Shown: in pieces, positions 21,932-29,995 of the stretch | Position numbering within the stretch: the stretch's first letter is position 1 | How the letters are laid out: each line of letters opens with the position of its first letter | Source of the DNA: Campylobacter concisus | GTDB lineage: Bacteria > Campylobacterota > Campylobacteria > Campylobacterales > Campylobacteraceae | Direction: 5' to 3' | Length of the DNA: 64,000 bases | Assembly (NCBI RefSeq): GCF_002913715.1 | Contig: NZ_PPCE01000009.1 | Location: 124,001 to 188,000, forward strand | Made by a program: the position numbers and the translations under genes | Notes under the pieces: model-generated | The model's database searches: none | What the model saw: only the letters and a program-made list of their open reading frames with translations | Told to the model about the DNA's origin: nothing

Positions 21932-23181
21932 CACATGTAACTAAAGAAGAAGCACTAAACTACCACATAGGCGGTAAGATCGAGATAAAGGTAAAGACGC
22001 CTTGCGAGACGTCAAGAGACCTTTCAATGGCCTATACACCAGGTGTTGCAGAGCCTTGCAAAGAGATAGAAGCTGACAATGAACTAGCTTATAAATATAC
22101 AAATAAAGCAAATCTAGTAGCCGTTATCACCGATGGTACGGCTGTCCTTGGGCTTGGCGACATCGGTGCGATCGCTGGCAAGCCAGTTATGGAAGGAAAG
22201 TCAGTTTTATTTAAAAAATTTGCAAACGTAGATGCCTTTGACATCGAGCTAGACGAGCATGATCCAGATAAGATCGTTGAGATTTGCAAGGCCCTTGCTC
22301 CGACATTTGGTGGTATAAATTTAGAAGACATCCGTGCTCCAAAGTGCTTTGAGATCGAGAGAAAGCTTCAAGAAGCAGTTGATATCCCTGTAATGCACGA
22401 CGATCAGCACGGCACGGCGATGATAACAAGTGCTGGCATGATAAATGCGATGGAAATTTCTGGCAAAGATATATCTAAGATAAAAATCGTAGTTAGCGGC
22501 GCAGGCGCAGCTGGCATTGCGTGCGCGAAGATGTATAAAGCGCTTGGTGCAAAACACATCGTTATGATAGATAGCAAAGGCGTAATTCATTCAAAAAGAA
22601 CAGACCTAACACCTGAAAAGGTAGAGTTCGCGCTTGAAACTGAGGATAGAACTCTAGCTGATGCGATGAGGGGTGCTGATATGTTTTTAGGTCTTTCTAA
22701 GCCTGGTGTTCTTACAAAAGAGATGGTTGCTTCAATGAACAAAGAGCCTATCATCTTTGCTTTGGCAAACCCAGTGCCTGAAATTTATCCAGAGGATGTT
22801 GAGGCTGTAAGAAGTGACGTTATGATGGGTACAGGCAGAAGCGACTATCCTAACCAAGTAAATAACGTTTTAGGCTTTCCATTCATCTTTAGAGGTGCGC
22901 TTGACGTTAGAGCTAAAAAGATCACTGAAAATATGAAAATGGCTGCGGCTAGAGCGCTTGCACAGCTTGCAAAAGAGCCAGTACCAGCTGAAGTTTTAAA
23001 AGCAAGTGGCGTTAGCGAGCTAAAATTTGGCAAAGAGTATATCATCCCAAAACCATTTGACAAGCGCGTATTAACAGCAGTCGCTCCAGCAGTTGCAAAA
23101 GCTGCGGTTGAAGATGGCGTGGCGAGAGTAAAAGATTTTGATGTTGAGGCTTACAAAGCCAAGCTTGCAAAAGGATTTTAA
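21928..23181 (+). CDS. Malic enzyme (malate oxidoreductase)
   Basis: 417 residues, the short bacterial type without the phosphotransacetylase extension. It oxidatively decarboxylates malate to pyruvate with NAD(P)+. Motifs are [51 protein letters not shown] (metal-binding Asp pair), the Rossmann loop [15 protein letters not shown], and [21 protein letters not shown]. Cofactor preference cannot be read with certainty. It follows gltX with a 4-base overlap and is ended by a strong terminator. In asaccharolytic Campylobacter it supplies pyruvate for gluconeogenesis. Confidence 0.93.
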   Translation: MTHVTKEEALNYHIGGKIEIKVKTPCETSRDLSMAYTPGVAEPCKEIEADNELAYKYTNKANLVAVITDGTAVLGLGDIGAIAGKPVMEGKSVLFKKFANVDAFDIELDEHDPDKIVEICKALAPTFGGINLEDIRAPKCFEIERKLQEAVDIPVMHDDQHGTAMITSAGMINAMEISGKDISKIKIVVSGAGAAGIACAKMYKALGAKHIVMIDSKGVIHSKRTDLTPEKVEFALETEDRTLADAMRGADMFLGLSKPGVLTKEMVASMNKEPIIFALANPVPEIYPEDVEAVRSDVMMGTGRSDYPNQVNNVLGFPFIFRGALDVRAKKITENMKMAAARALAQLAKEPVPAEVLKASGVSELKFGKEYIIPKPFDKRVLTAVAPAVAKAAVEDGVARVKDFDVEAYKAKLAKGF

Positions 23182-23183
23182 AA

Positions 23184-23215
23184 TTTAGCCCAAATTTTGG
23201 GCTAAACTCTTTTTG
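23184..23215 (+). terminator. Intrinsic terminator after malic enzyme
   Basis: TTTAGCCC (23184-23191) and GGGCTAAA (23199-23206) form a perfect 8-bp stem with loop AAATTTT, followed by CTCTTTTT. Confidence 0.85.
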
Positions 23216-23265
23216 GCATTTTGTAAAGATAAACCTTGTAAAAACAGTAAATTTAAGGATAAAAA

Positions 23266-23892
23266 ATGCAAAACGTTAAACTCATCTCGCACCCACTGAT
23301 CGAGCATAAATTAACTATTTTACGTGATAAAAACACCCAACCTTTTCAGTTTCGTATGCTAGTTGATGAGATCAGTTATCTTATGATCTTTGAGGCGACT
23401 AGAAATTTAAAGGTAAAAGATGTCAAAGTCCAAACTCCAGTTGCGGTGGCAGATGCAAAGAGGCTTACTACAAAAGTGATGATATGCCCCATCTTAAGGG
23501 CTGCTCTTGGTATGCTTGATAGCGTTTTTACTATCATTCCAGATGCGAGTGTGGGCTTTTTGGGCTTTCAGCGAAACGAAGAGACAGCACAAGCTGAGTT
23601 TTTCTACGCGAAGCTTCCAAAAGACGCAAAAGAACGCATGGCGATCATCATCGATCCTATGTTTGCAACTGGTGGCACGGCGATAGATGCGGTCAAATTC
23701 TTACGTGAAAAGGGCGTTAAGGAGATCAAATTTATCTCTATCATCGCTGCTCCTGAGGGGCTAAAGAGATTTAGCGAAATTTACCCAGACGTCGAGGTCT
23801 ATACAGCTTCGATTGATGAGAAGCTAAATGAGAAAAACTATATCGTTCCAGGTCTTGGTGATGCTGGTGATAGAGTTTTTAACACGCTTTAA
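23266..23892 (+). CDS. upp: Uracil phosphoribosyltransferase
   Basis: 208 residues, the standard length. It salvages uracil with PRPP to form UMP. Family motifs: HPLIEHKLTILRDKNT at the N-terminus, ICPILRAALGM, the PRPP loop IIDPMFATGGTAIDAV and the C-terminal uracil-binding YIVPGLGDAGDRVFNT. SD AAGGATAAAA lies before the ATG. It leads a likely operon with the barnase/barstar pair and mqnA (gap of 9 bases to the next start). Confidence 0.96.
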   Translation: MQNVKLISHPLIEHKLTILRDKNTQPFQFRMLVDEISYLMIFEATRNLKVKDVKVQTPVAVADAKRLTTKVMICPILRAALGMLDSVFTIIPDASVGFLGFQRNEETAQAEFFYAKLPKDAKERMAIIIDPMFATGGTAIDAVKFLREKGVKEIKFISIIAAPEGLKRFSEIYPDVEVYTASIDEKLNEKNYIVPGLGDAGDRVFNTL

Positions 23893-23901
23893 GGGCAAAA
23901 T

Positions 23902-24408
23902 TTGAATAAAAGACTTTTGCCAGCCTTAGTCGCCTTTATCATTGCTATTATTGTTGGCACTTTTTTCTTTTCAAATAATGGTAGTGAAGCAAATAAAAAT
24001 GCTCAAATTTTACTTGAGCAACTAAACAAAGAGGGACAAAAAAGCCAGAGCCTTGCAGAAAATGGCTCATACACTTCAAAAGATGAGGTCGCTCTTTATA
24101 TCTATAAATTTAACAAGCTGCCAAAGAATTTCATAACCAAAAAAGAGGCACTTGAACTTGGCTGGGATGCAAAAAACGGAAATTTATGGCAGATAAGCGG
24201 CGGCAAAAGCATTGGCGGAGATAGATTTTCAAACAGAGAAAAGAGGCTGCCTGAGGCTGATGGCAGAAAGTGGTTTGAGTGCGATGTGAATTATAATGGC
24301 GGCAGGCGCGGCGCTGAGAGAATTTTATACTCAAACGACGGGCTTATTTACTACACGCCCGATCACTACGAGCATTTTTACCTGCTTTATGAGAAGAGGA
24401 TGCAATGA
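23902..24408 (+). CDS. Barnase-like ribonuclease, membrane-anchored or secreted
   Basis: A 168-residue protein. A hydrophobic segment (residues 5-24, LPALVAFIIAIIVGTFFF) acts as a signal or anchor, followed by ~30 linker residues and a ~110-residue domain that lines up with Bacillus barnase. Blocks are KLPKNFITKKEALELGW, KSIGGDRFSNRE, WFECDVNY (Glu73 of barnase), RRGAERILYSNDGLIYYT (Arg83 and Arg87) and DHYEHFY (His102). All main catalytic residues are present, so it should be an active guanyl-preferring RNase. The start is TTG at 23902 behind AAGGG. It overlaps the barstar-like gene by four bases, giving a toxin/inhibitor pair. The alignment is from memory of the barnase sequence. Confidence 0.88.
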   Translation: MNKRLLPALVAFIIAIIVGTFFFSNNGSEANKNAQILLEQLNKEGQKSQSLAENGSYTSKDEVALYIYKFNKLPKNFITKKEALELGWDAKNGNLWQISGGKSIGGDRFSNREKRLPEADGRKWFECDVNYNGGRRGAERILYSNDGLIYYTPDHYEHFYLLYEKRMQ

Positions 24409-24677
24409 AAAGCGTGATCTTAGATGCAAAAAAGATGGTCGAAAAAGAGAAGATGCATGAGTATTTTGCTAAGAAATTTGACCTGCCAGAGTACTACGGC
24501 AAAAATTTAGACGCGCTCTTTGACTGCCTTTGTGAGATAAATGAGCCAACGCTTATAAAGCTAAAAAATGAAAATGCTTTGGATGATGACACAAAAGAGA
24601 GCTTAACCCAGCTATTTCGCGACGTTTGCAACGAAAATGAGATGGTTAAATTTGAGCTTGTAAAAGATGAAAAATGA
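24405..24677 (+). CDS. Barstar-like ribonuclease inhibitor
   Basis: A 90-residue barstar-fold protein. The hallmark helix is LPEYYGKNLDALFDCL, matching barstar's barnase-binding segment; Tyr29, Asp35 and Asp39 equivalents are kept while Trp38 is Phe. It overlaps the RNase gene (ATGA) and mqnA (ATGA), so all three are cotranslated. It has no signal peptide, so it would guard the cytoplasm against the RNase before export. Confidence 0.88.
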   Translation: MKSVILDAKKMVEKEKMHEYFAKKFDLPEYYGKNLDALFDCLCEINEPTLIKLKNENALDDDTKESLTQLFRDVCNENEMVKFELVKDEK

Positions 24678-25354
24678 TATTTGGAAAGATTGATTATCTA
24701 AATTTACTCCCCTTTCACGTATTTTTAAAATCAGCCCCACTAAGCTCTCAGATAAAAAAGGCTATCGAGTTTAAAAAGGGCGTGCCAAGCAAGCTAAATA
24801 GAGCCCTAAACGCCAGAAAGATCGACGCTGCGGTGATCTCAAGCATAGCAAGCAAAAAGGCAAATTTAAAGAAGCTAAATTTTGGAATAGTCGCCAAAAA
24901 AGATGTAAAAAGCGTGCTTGTTCGCAAAAACTCAGCCCCAAAGCCAGATCCTGCCTCAGCTAGCTCAAACGCCCTAGCCAAGGTGCTTAAACTAAATGGA
25001 GAGGTGATCATAGGCGACAGGGCGCTAAAGGCATACTTAAGCGAGGGCAAAGAGTGCTTTTACGACCTTGGTCAAATTTGGCACGAAAAGACAAATTTGC
25101 CATTTGTTTTTGGTAGATTTTCTTACGTAAAAAATGGCTCGTTTTACAAAAAACTGGTCACAAAATTTTTACAAAAAAATGTAAAAATTCCAAATTATAT
25201 ATTAGCCCAGTATGCCAAAAGCCGCGACATAAGCGAGCAAGATATCAAGTGGTATCTTAAATTTATAAGCTACAAGATCGGCCCAAAAGAGCAAAAATCA
25301 CTCCGAAAATTTTTTAAAGAAGATAGATTGTTAAAAGCAGAAAAAAAGAATTAA
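24674..25354 (+). CDS. mqnA: Chorismate dehydratase of the futalosine pathway
   Basis: A 226-residue periplasmic-binding-protein-like enzyme that converts chorismate to 3-enolpyruvyl-benzoate, the first step of the futalosine route to menaquinone used by Campylobacter. Visible: FGKIDYLNLLPFHVFLK at the N-terminus, GVPSKLNRALNARKIDAAVIS, VLVRKNSAP, VIIGDRALKAYL and DLGQIWHEKTNLPFVFG, all family phrases. Position after upp agrees with C. jejuni Cj1285c, here with the barnase/barstar pair inserted between. Menaquinone is the acceptor for the formate dehydrogenase encoded nearby. Confidence 0.87.
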   Translation: MIFGKIDYLNLLPFHVFLKSAPLSSQIKKAIEFKKGVPSKLNRALNARKIDAAVISSIASKKANLKKLNFGIVAKKDVKSVLVRKNSAPKPDPASASSNALAKVLKLNGEVIIGDRALKAYLSEGKECFYDLGQIWHEKTNLPFVFGRFSYVKNGSFYKKLVTKFLQKNVKIPNYILAQYAKSRDISEQDIKWYLKFISYKIGPKEQKSLRKFFKEDRLLKAEKKN

Positions 25355-25355
25355 A

Positions 25356-25400
25356 TTTTTTATAGCTTCTTAGTAGGCACCAAGAAGCTATAAAAATTTT
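25356..25400. terminator. Bidirectional terminator
   Basis: A 15-bp perfect inverted repeat (arms 25357-25371 and 25382-25396, core ATAGCTTCTT/AAGAAGCTAT) with T-runs on both sides, between convergent mqnA and the Met/His-rich membrane protein gene. Confidence 0.88.
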
Positions 25401-26004
25401 AGTGATGCATATGCATGTTAGTTGAGTTATCATCACTCATCTGTTGCATATCCATCATCATCTTGTGGTGATCATGCATCGGCATATCTGCTGGCATGTT
25501 CATTGGCATATTCATCTGCATATCCATCGCGCCATTTTCAGCCTTGTAGCCTGTTATGGTAGGATCAACCATGCCAAATATCATAGCGACGTGTCCGACG
25601 ATCAAAAAGAATATGAGCAGGCAAAAGTGAAGCTTTAGCTTTGCCTTTTGGCTTGCGTTTTTATAGATCAAATTTAGCTCTAAAAGCGCGATGCCAAGAA
25701 GTGGGATGACGCCGATGAGATATGAGTAGATAGCGATGACATCGGCATATCCGCGCCATTTTATGGTTGGATAAATTTTTGCTAAAAAGTAGATCACAAG
25801 AGCTGTAAAATAGACCCCAAGCACTATGCCAACAAATTTGCTAACGGCCTTAAAGCCAGCGTTTTTGCCGCTATCCATGTGATACATCGTGAAAAACTCC
25901 ATCGCCACTAAAAGCTCCGCAAGCCCCATAGGTATCACCATGTAGAGGATTAGATTGTAGGGTTGATCGAGCGATAAAAGCTCCATGTAGTGTGTCATTA
26001 CCAT
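25399..26004 (-). CDS. Membrane protein with Met/His-rich C-terminal tail
   Basis: 201 residues. Five or so hydrophobic segments (about residues 20-38, 53-76, 88-108, 124-148) are followed by a ~50-residue tail made mostly of Met, His and Asp: blocks such as MQMNMPMNMPADMPMHDHH and a final MHMHH. The core resembles small uncharacterised membrane proteins (DUF6803-like, in my recollection). Met/His tails of this kind typically bind Cu(I)/Cu(II) or other soft metals in the periplasm. The metal role is inferred from composition only. It is a single gene with its own start preceded by AAAGGATTTACA, convergent to mqnA. Confidence 0.65.
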   Translation of the reverse strand: MVMTHYMELLSLDQPYNLILYMVIPMGLAELLVAMEFFTMYHMDSGKNAGFKAVSKFVGIVLGVYFTALVIYFLAKIYPTIKWRGYADVIAIYSYLIGVIPLLGIALLELNLIYKNASQKAKLKLHFCLLIFFLIVGHVAMIFGMVDPTITGYKAENGAMDMQMNMPMNMPADMPMHDHHKMMMDMQQMSDDNSTNMHMHH

Positions 26005-26097
26005 TGTAAATCCTTTGTAAAAATTTAAAGAAATTTACTACCGAAGGGTTAAGATAGTTATAAAATATTGAGAATAGTTGCGGGATCTAAGTGGATG

Positions 26098-26134
26098 TTA
26101 AATTTACTCCTAGCTAGGCTAAGAGTAAATTTAA
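26098..26134 (-). terminator. Hairpin after torD-like gene
   Basis: A 12-bp perfect inverted repeat, TTAAATTTACTC (26098-26109) and GAGTAAATTTAA (26123-26134), with a 13-base loop, directly after the leftward torD stop. Confidence 0.7.
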
Positions 26135-26135
26135 G

Positions 26136-26849
26136 CTAGTCTTTAAACTCGTGCGAGATGACTGGAGAAAATTCTTCCCAATGAAGCTTGGTTTTAAATG
26201 TCGGCATCTTGCTTTGAAATGGCTCTTTTTTAAGTGCCGCCATAGCGACACTATCGCCTTTTGGCTTAGCCGGTGCTTCTACGTTTAGTATAGAGCGTTC
26301 AAGGTCGATGAAATCTTTTAAAATAATAGTATATGATTTAAAGAAATTTGCCTCTTTGTGAGCCAAAAGTAGCGAGCCAAACTCATCTACAAATAAATTT
26401 AAAGTTTCAGAAAATAGCTTATTGCTAATATTTTTTGCATCATTAAACTCATCTTTTAAAAATGTAGCCATCGCTAAAAATATAAATCCAACGTAGTCCT
26501 CGCTGTCTTTGCAAAGCTCGCTATCACGTCTATATGGGCTTAGTTTTAAACATTCAATAACCCTAAGCCTAGCTGCGCCGTTATCTCTGCCCTCTTCATA
26601 AAATGAGGCACTTAAAGGGATATTTGTAAAGCCAAAAAGAACGTCATTTTGTTCTTTTGAAAATTCTTCAAAGCTAAATTTATCTAAATTTTTAAATGCA
26701 GCATCACTATCCTCGCTCAAAGGATTTGCGCTTAAGTATTTTAGCTGCTCTTTCCACCTTGCAAATTTCTCATCATTTGTGTAAAAAAACATAGGATATG
26801 CTAGAAATTCGTAAAAATATGATCTTGCTTTTATGATGTTTTTATCCAT
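26136..26849 (-). CDS. TorD/DmsD-family molybdoenzyme chaperone
   Basis: A 237-residue all-helical protein of the TorD family, cytoplasmic chaperones that bind the Tat leader and apoprotein of molybdoenzymes until the cofactor is inserted. Features: ARSYFYEFLAYPMFF at the N-terminus, LFGFTNIPLSASFYEEGRDNG (the E-x-x-Y/F-x-x-G-R region), and a C-terminal tail of ~45 residues with charged and Pro-rich sequence. It overlaps the polyferredoxin gene by eight bases. Because formate dehydrogenase is the only molybdoenzyme in the window and selA/selB are adjacent, FdhA is the likely client. Confidence 0.8.
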   Translation of the reverse strand: MDKNIIKARSYFYEFLAYPMFFYTNDEKFARWKEQLKYLSANPLSEDSDAAFKNLDKFSFEEFSKEQNDVLFGFTNIPLSASFYEEGRDNGAARLRVIECLKLSPYRRDSELCKDSEDYVGFIFLAMATFLKDEFNDAKNISNKLFSETLNLFVDEFGSLLLAHKEANFFKSYTIILKDFIDLERSILNVEAPAKPKGDSVAMAALKKEPFQSKMPTFKTKLHWEEFSPVISHEFKD

Positions 26850-28515
26850 TTAATAAATCCTCTTTCATCGCGTTTATTTGTGCTTGAACCATTAGTTTGG
26901 CCTTACAGTCAGCACAGCAGTAAAGTGCTTTTATCTTAACCCTATCGTTGCCAAATCTTGGTTGCATTATAGTTGCGATCTTTTCTACCGCTTTTTTAGT
27001 TGCAAACTCTTTTCCGCACTCAACACAGGCAAAAAGCTCATCTCGTGCCAGTTCATTATAGGTAAAAAACTCAGGCTTAAGAGAAATTTTTCCAACCTCA
27101 AGGCTTATGGTATCTTTTTCAGCACAGCTTAGTTCGCAGTATCCGCAAGCTGTGCAGACGCTTGGATTAAATAAAATCGAATTTGTCTTTTTATCAGCCA
27201 CTAGCGCGCTTACGTTACAAGCGCCAACGCAACTTAGACAAAGTGTACAGCTATCAGTGTTTATCTTGACATCGCCGTATCTTATCATCTCGCCGCTTTT
27301 TACCACGCCAAGATCTTCGCTACCTACTAAAAACTCGAGCCTTTTTGCAAAAATTTCTCTTTTTGGCAAGGCATATTCGTTTATTGTGTGTTGTGAGTCA
27401 GCTATAAATTTTGCCTTTTTGAGCGATTCTTCAAGCTCATTTTTATCTTTGGCGTGATAGATCGCCGTCTCTTTAAATTTAAGCTCATAAATTTGATTTA
27501 AGATGCTAATGGCGTCTTTTTCGCCTTTACCAAGAGTTTTGCTAAATAAAATCACACTCGCACCACTTTCTTGAAGCAATGTAATAAGATGAGCTTGATT
27601 TAACATATGTGGTGCTGATATGAAAAAAGGCAAGACATTTTCAGGTAGGCTTATATTTAGCTCGTCTAAATTTGTTTCATTAGAGATTATTAGTGGAATT
27701 TTACCTTTGTAAAGTTTGGCAATAGTAGCAAATGAGTTTTGTGGCATAAGTGTAGAGTCAAGAGATCCGCTAGGGCAGACGCTAATGCAGTTACCACAAT
27801 TTACGCAATCGATTTGTGAGAAAACAAGATGCTTTGTCTCGTCTTCTTTTAAAATGGCTACAGTTGGACAAACATCGACACAGCGTCCACAAATTTCATT
27901 TCGTCGTTCGTGATATTGGCAGATCGAAGAGTCGTATTGAGTTAGACTTTTGTACTTAAATTTTGGAGTCTTTTCATTTAAAATTTTAAGCACAGCTTCA
28001 TCTTCTAGCCCAGCTATTTCATAACAGCCGCTTTGCTTTAGCATATAATCCCTTGCATTTTCAACCAAGAAAAAGTCACAATCGACCTCAAATTCGTCAT
28101 TTGCTCTAAGTATCAAAACACTAAGTTCGCCAGCTGCGCCATAAATAAATTTCACTTCAAAATGCGTTAATTCAATGACTTTATAGCCATTTTCTTTTAA
28201 TAAATTTGCTAGCTCCTCACGGCCTGAGTTGCTTACTATTACGACATTTTTGCCGACTTCTTTTTCGTAATCAACATCCTTTGCCATGTCAAATACAGTT
28301 GCTCTTGCTTCATAAAGCAAAAGTGTATTTTTAGCTTTTTCTAAGACGCTTGCAGTTGTATTTTTTAGATAAAAATTTATCTCAGGTGCGATAATGTTTG
28401 CTTTAAGCTTTGGCGAATTAGAAACTAAATATTCTTCCTTTTCATTATTTATTTCTATCTGTTCATTTAGCATTAAAGTATCGTCAAAATCGTTATAAAA
28501 GCCAAATTCTTTCAT
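26842..28515 (-). CDS. Polyferredoxin, 4Fe-4S protein of formate dehydrogenase region
   Basis: A 557-residue iron-sulfur protein. Cysteine clusters in order: CGRCVDVCPT (about residue 206), CVNCGNCISVCPSGS (~235), CTLCLSCVGACNVSA (~425), CTACGYCELSC (~455) and a C-terminal CVECG...CCADCK pair (~495-535) that looks like a metal ribbon. The first ~190 residues are a non-ferredoxin domain. In C. jejuni a ferredoxin of this kind (Cj1377c) lies next to selA, so the arrangement is conserved. It probably carries electrons for, or helps mature, the molybdo-selenoenzyme; this is inference. A start at 28533 is possible, but the ATG at 28515 has AGGAGAAATT upstream. Confidence 0.82.
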   Translation of the reverse strand: MKEFGFYNDFDDTLMLNEQIEINNEKEEYLVSNSPKLKANIIAPEINFYLKNTTASVLEKAKNTLLLYEARATVFDMAKDVDYEKEVGKNVVIVSNSGREELANLLKENGYKVIELTHFEVKFIYGAAGELSVLILRANDEFEVDCDFFLVENARDYMLKQSGCYEIAGLEDEAVLKILNEKTPKFKYKSLTQYDSSICQYHERRNEICGRCVDVCPTVAILKEDETKHLVFSQIDCVNCGNCISVCPSGSLDSTLMPQNSFATIAKLYKGKIPLIISNETNLDELNISLPENVLPFFISAPHMLNQAHLITLLQESGASVILFSKTLGKGEKDAISILNQIYELKFKETAIYHAKDKNELEESLKKAKFIADSQHTINEYALPKREIFAKRLEFLVGSEDLGVVKSGEMIRYGDVKINTDSCTLCLSCVGACNVSALVADKKTNSILFNPSVCTACGYCELSCAEKDTISLEVGKISLKPEFFTYNELARDELFACVECGKEFATKKAVEKIATIMQPRFGNDRVKIKALYCCADCKAKLMVQAQINAMKEDLLNG

Positions 28516-28610
28516 AATTTCTCCTATTATCAAAAACAGGCTTATTTTAATATTAATGGGATTAATAGACTCTGAATTTTATATGTTCCTTTTTGCTCTA
28601 AGGTTTAATT

Positions 28611-28616
28611 TATAAT
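28611..28616 (+). promoter_or_regulatory. -10 box for selA-selB
   Basis: TATAAT in AATTTATAATATTTT, 54 bases before the selA TTG start, in the divergent region between the polyferredoxin and selA. Confidence 0.4.
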
Positions 28617-28669
28617 ATTTTTTATGTTAAAATCACGGCTTGGTAAAACTAACTTACTAGGAGCACGAA

Positions 28670-29995
28670 TTGAGCGATTTAAGAGATATCCCACAAGTTG
28701 ATAAAATCATAAAAAACGAAGCATTTTCAGGATTTGATATAAATTTAGTCACATTGCTTGCAAGGCAAATTTTAAATGAAGTTAGAGCTAAAATTTTAAA
28801 TGAAAATGCAAATTTTGCGTTGCAAGAAATAATAGATTTAATCCTAAACGAATATCATAAATTTAATGAATCAAGCCTTCAAAGAGTGCTAAATTTAACT
28901 GGTGTGACCATTCACACAAACCTCGCTAGAAGTGTTATCGATAAAGAAATTTTAAAGCGGGCAACACCTGTTATCACAGGATACTCAAACCTTGAATACA
29001 ACCTAAAAACAGGCAGCCGCGGCAACAGATACGACTACGTTGGCTCGCTAATAGCAAGAGCTTTTGGCTTTGAGGACGCCATCGTTGTAAATAACAACGC
29101 AAGCGCTGTATTTTTGGTGCTAAACACCTTTGCAAAGGGCAGAGAAGTGGTCGTTAGTAGAGGCGAGCTAGTCGAGATCGGCGGTAGTTTTAGAGTGCCT
29201 GAGGTGATGGCAAATGCAGGTTGTATCTTAAAAGAGGTCGGCACTACAAACAAAACTAGGCTAAGAGACTACGAAGAGGCGATAAGTAATGAGACAGCGA
29301 TGCTTGTAAAGGTTCATAGATCAAATTTTGACATCGTTGGCTTTAGCGAAGAGACCACGGCAAATGAGCTAAGCGGGCTAGCAAGCAGGCAAAATTTGAT
29401 AGATTATTTTGATCTTGGCAGTGGATTTTACGGAAATTTGCCCTTTAACTTAGACAAAAACGAGCCAGATCTAAAAAATTTAAAAGATGTTTCGCTAGTT
29501 AGCTTTAGCGGCGATAAGCTGCTTGGCGCGGTTCAGTGTGGCATAATTGTCGGCAAAAAAGAGCTCATCTCAAAACTTAGGAAAAATCAGCTTTTAAGGA
29601 TGCTTCGCGTCGATAAGGTGATCATCTCGCTTTTGGCTGAGAGCATGAAAGCCTATCTAAACAAAGAATTTGAGCTAATCACAACGCAAAAATTGCTTCA
29701 CAAAAGCGTAAAAGAGCTTGAAGGCTTAGCAAATTTTATAAATAAAAATTTAAAAAATCCGCTTGAGATAGTGCGCACACAAACCTTTGTAGGAGGTGGT
29801 GCGATGCCAAATAAAAAGATCCCAAGCGTGGCACTTGCGCTTAGTGGCGACGCAAATTTAAACGAGCTAAAATTTAGGCAAAAAAGGGTGATCGGACGCA
29901 TAGAAAACGATAAATTTATGCTTGATCTTAGATCACTTCTTGATGATGACGTAGAGACGCTAATAAAAATAATAAATGAAACGGAAGAAAAATGA
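28670..29995 (+). CDS. selA: Selenocysteine synthase
   Basis: SelA is a PLP enzyme that converts seryl-tRNA-Sec to selenocysteyl-tRNA-Sec using selenophosphate from SelD. The 441 residues include RDIPQVDKIIKN at the N-terminus, LNLTGVTIHTNLARS, YSNLEYNLKTGSRGNRYDYV, NNNASAVFLVLNTFAKG, and the PLP lysine in SFSGDKLLGAVQCGIIVG. The start is TTG at 28670 with AGGAG seven bases upstream. It overlaps selB by four bases. The gene for tRNA-Sec (selC) was not seen in the window. Confidence 0.95.
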   Translation: MSDLRDIPQVDKIIKNEAFSGFDINLVTLLARQILNEVRAKILNENANFALQEIIDLILNEYHKFNESSLQRVLNLTGVTIHTNLARSVIDKEILKRATPVITGYSNLEYNLKTGSRGNRYDYVGSLIARAFGFEDAIVVNNNASAVFLVLNTFAKGREVVVSRGELVEIGGSFRVPEVMANAGCILKEVGTTNKTRLRDYEEAISNETAMLVKVHRSNFDIVGFSEETTANELSGLASRQNLIDYFDLGSGFYGNLPFNLDKNEPDLKNLKDVSLVSFSGDKLLGAVQCGIIVGKKELISKLRKNQLLRMLRVDKVIISLLAESMKAYLNKEFELITTQKLLHKSVKELEGLANFINKNLKNPLEIVRTQTFVGGGAMPNKKIPSVALALSGDANLNELKFRQKRVIGRIENDKFMLDLRSLLDDDVETLIKIINETEEK

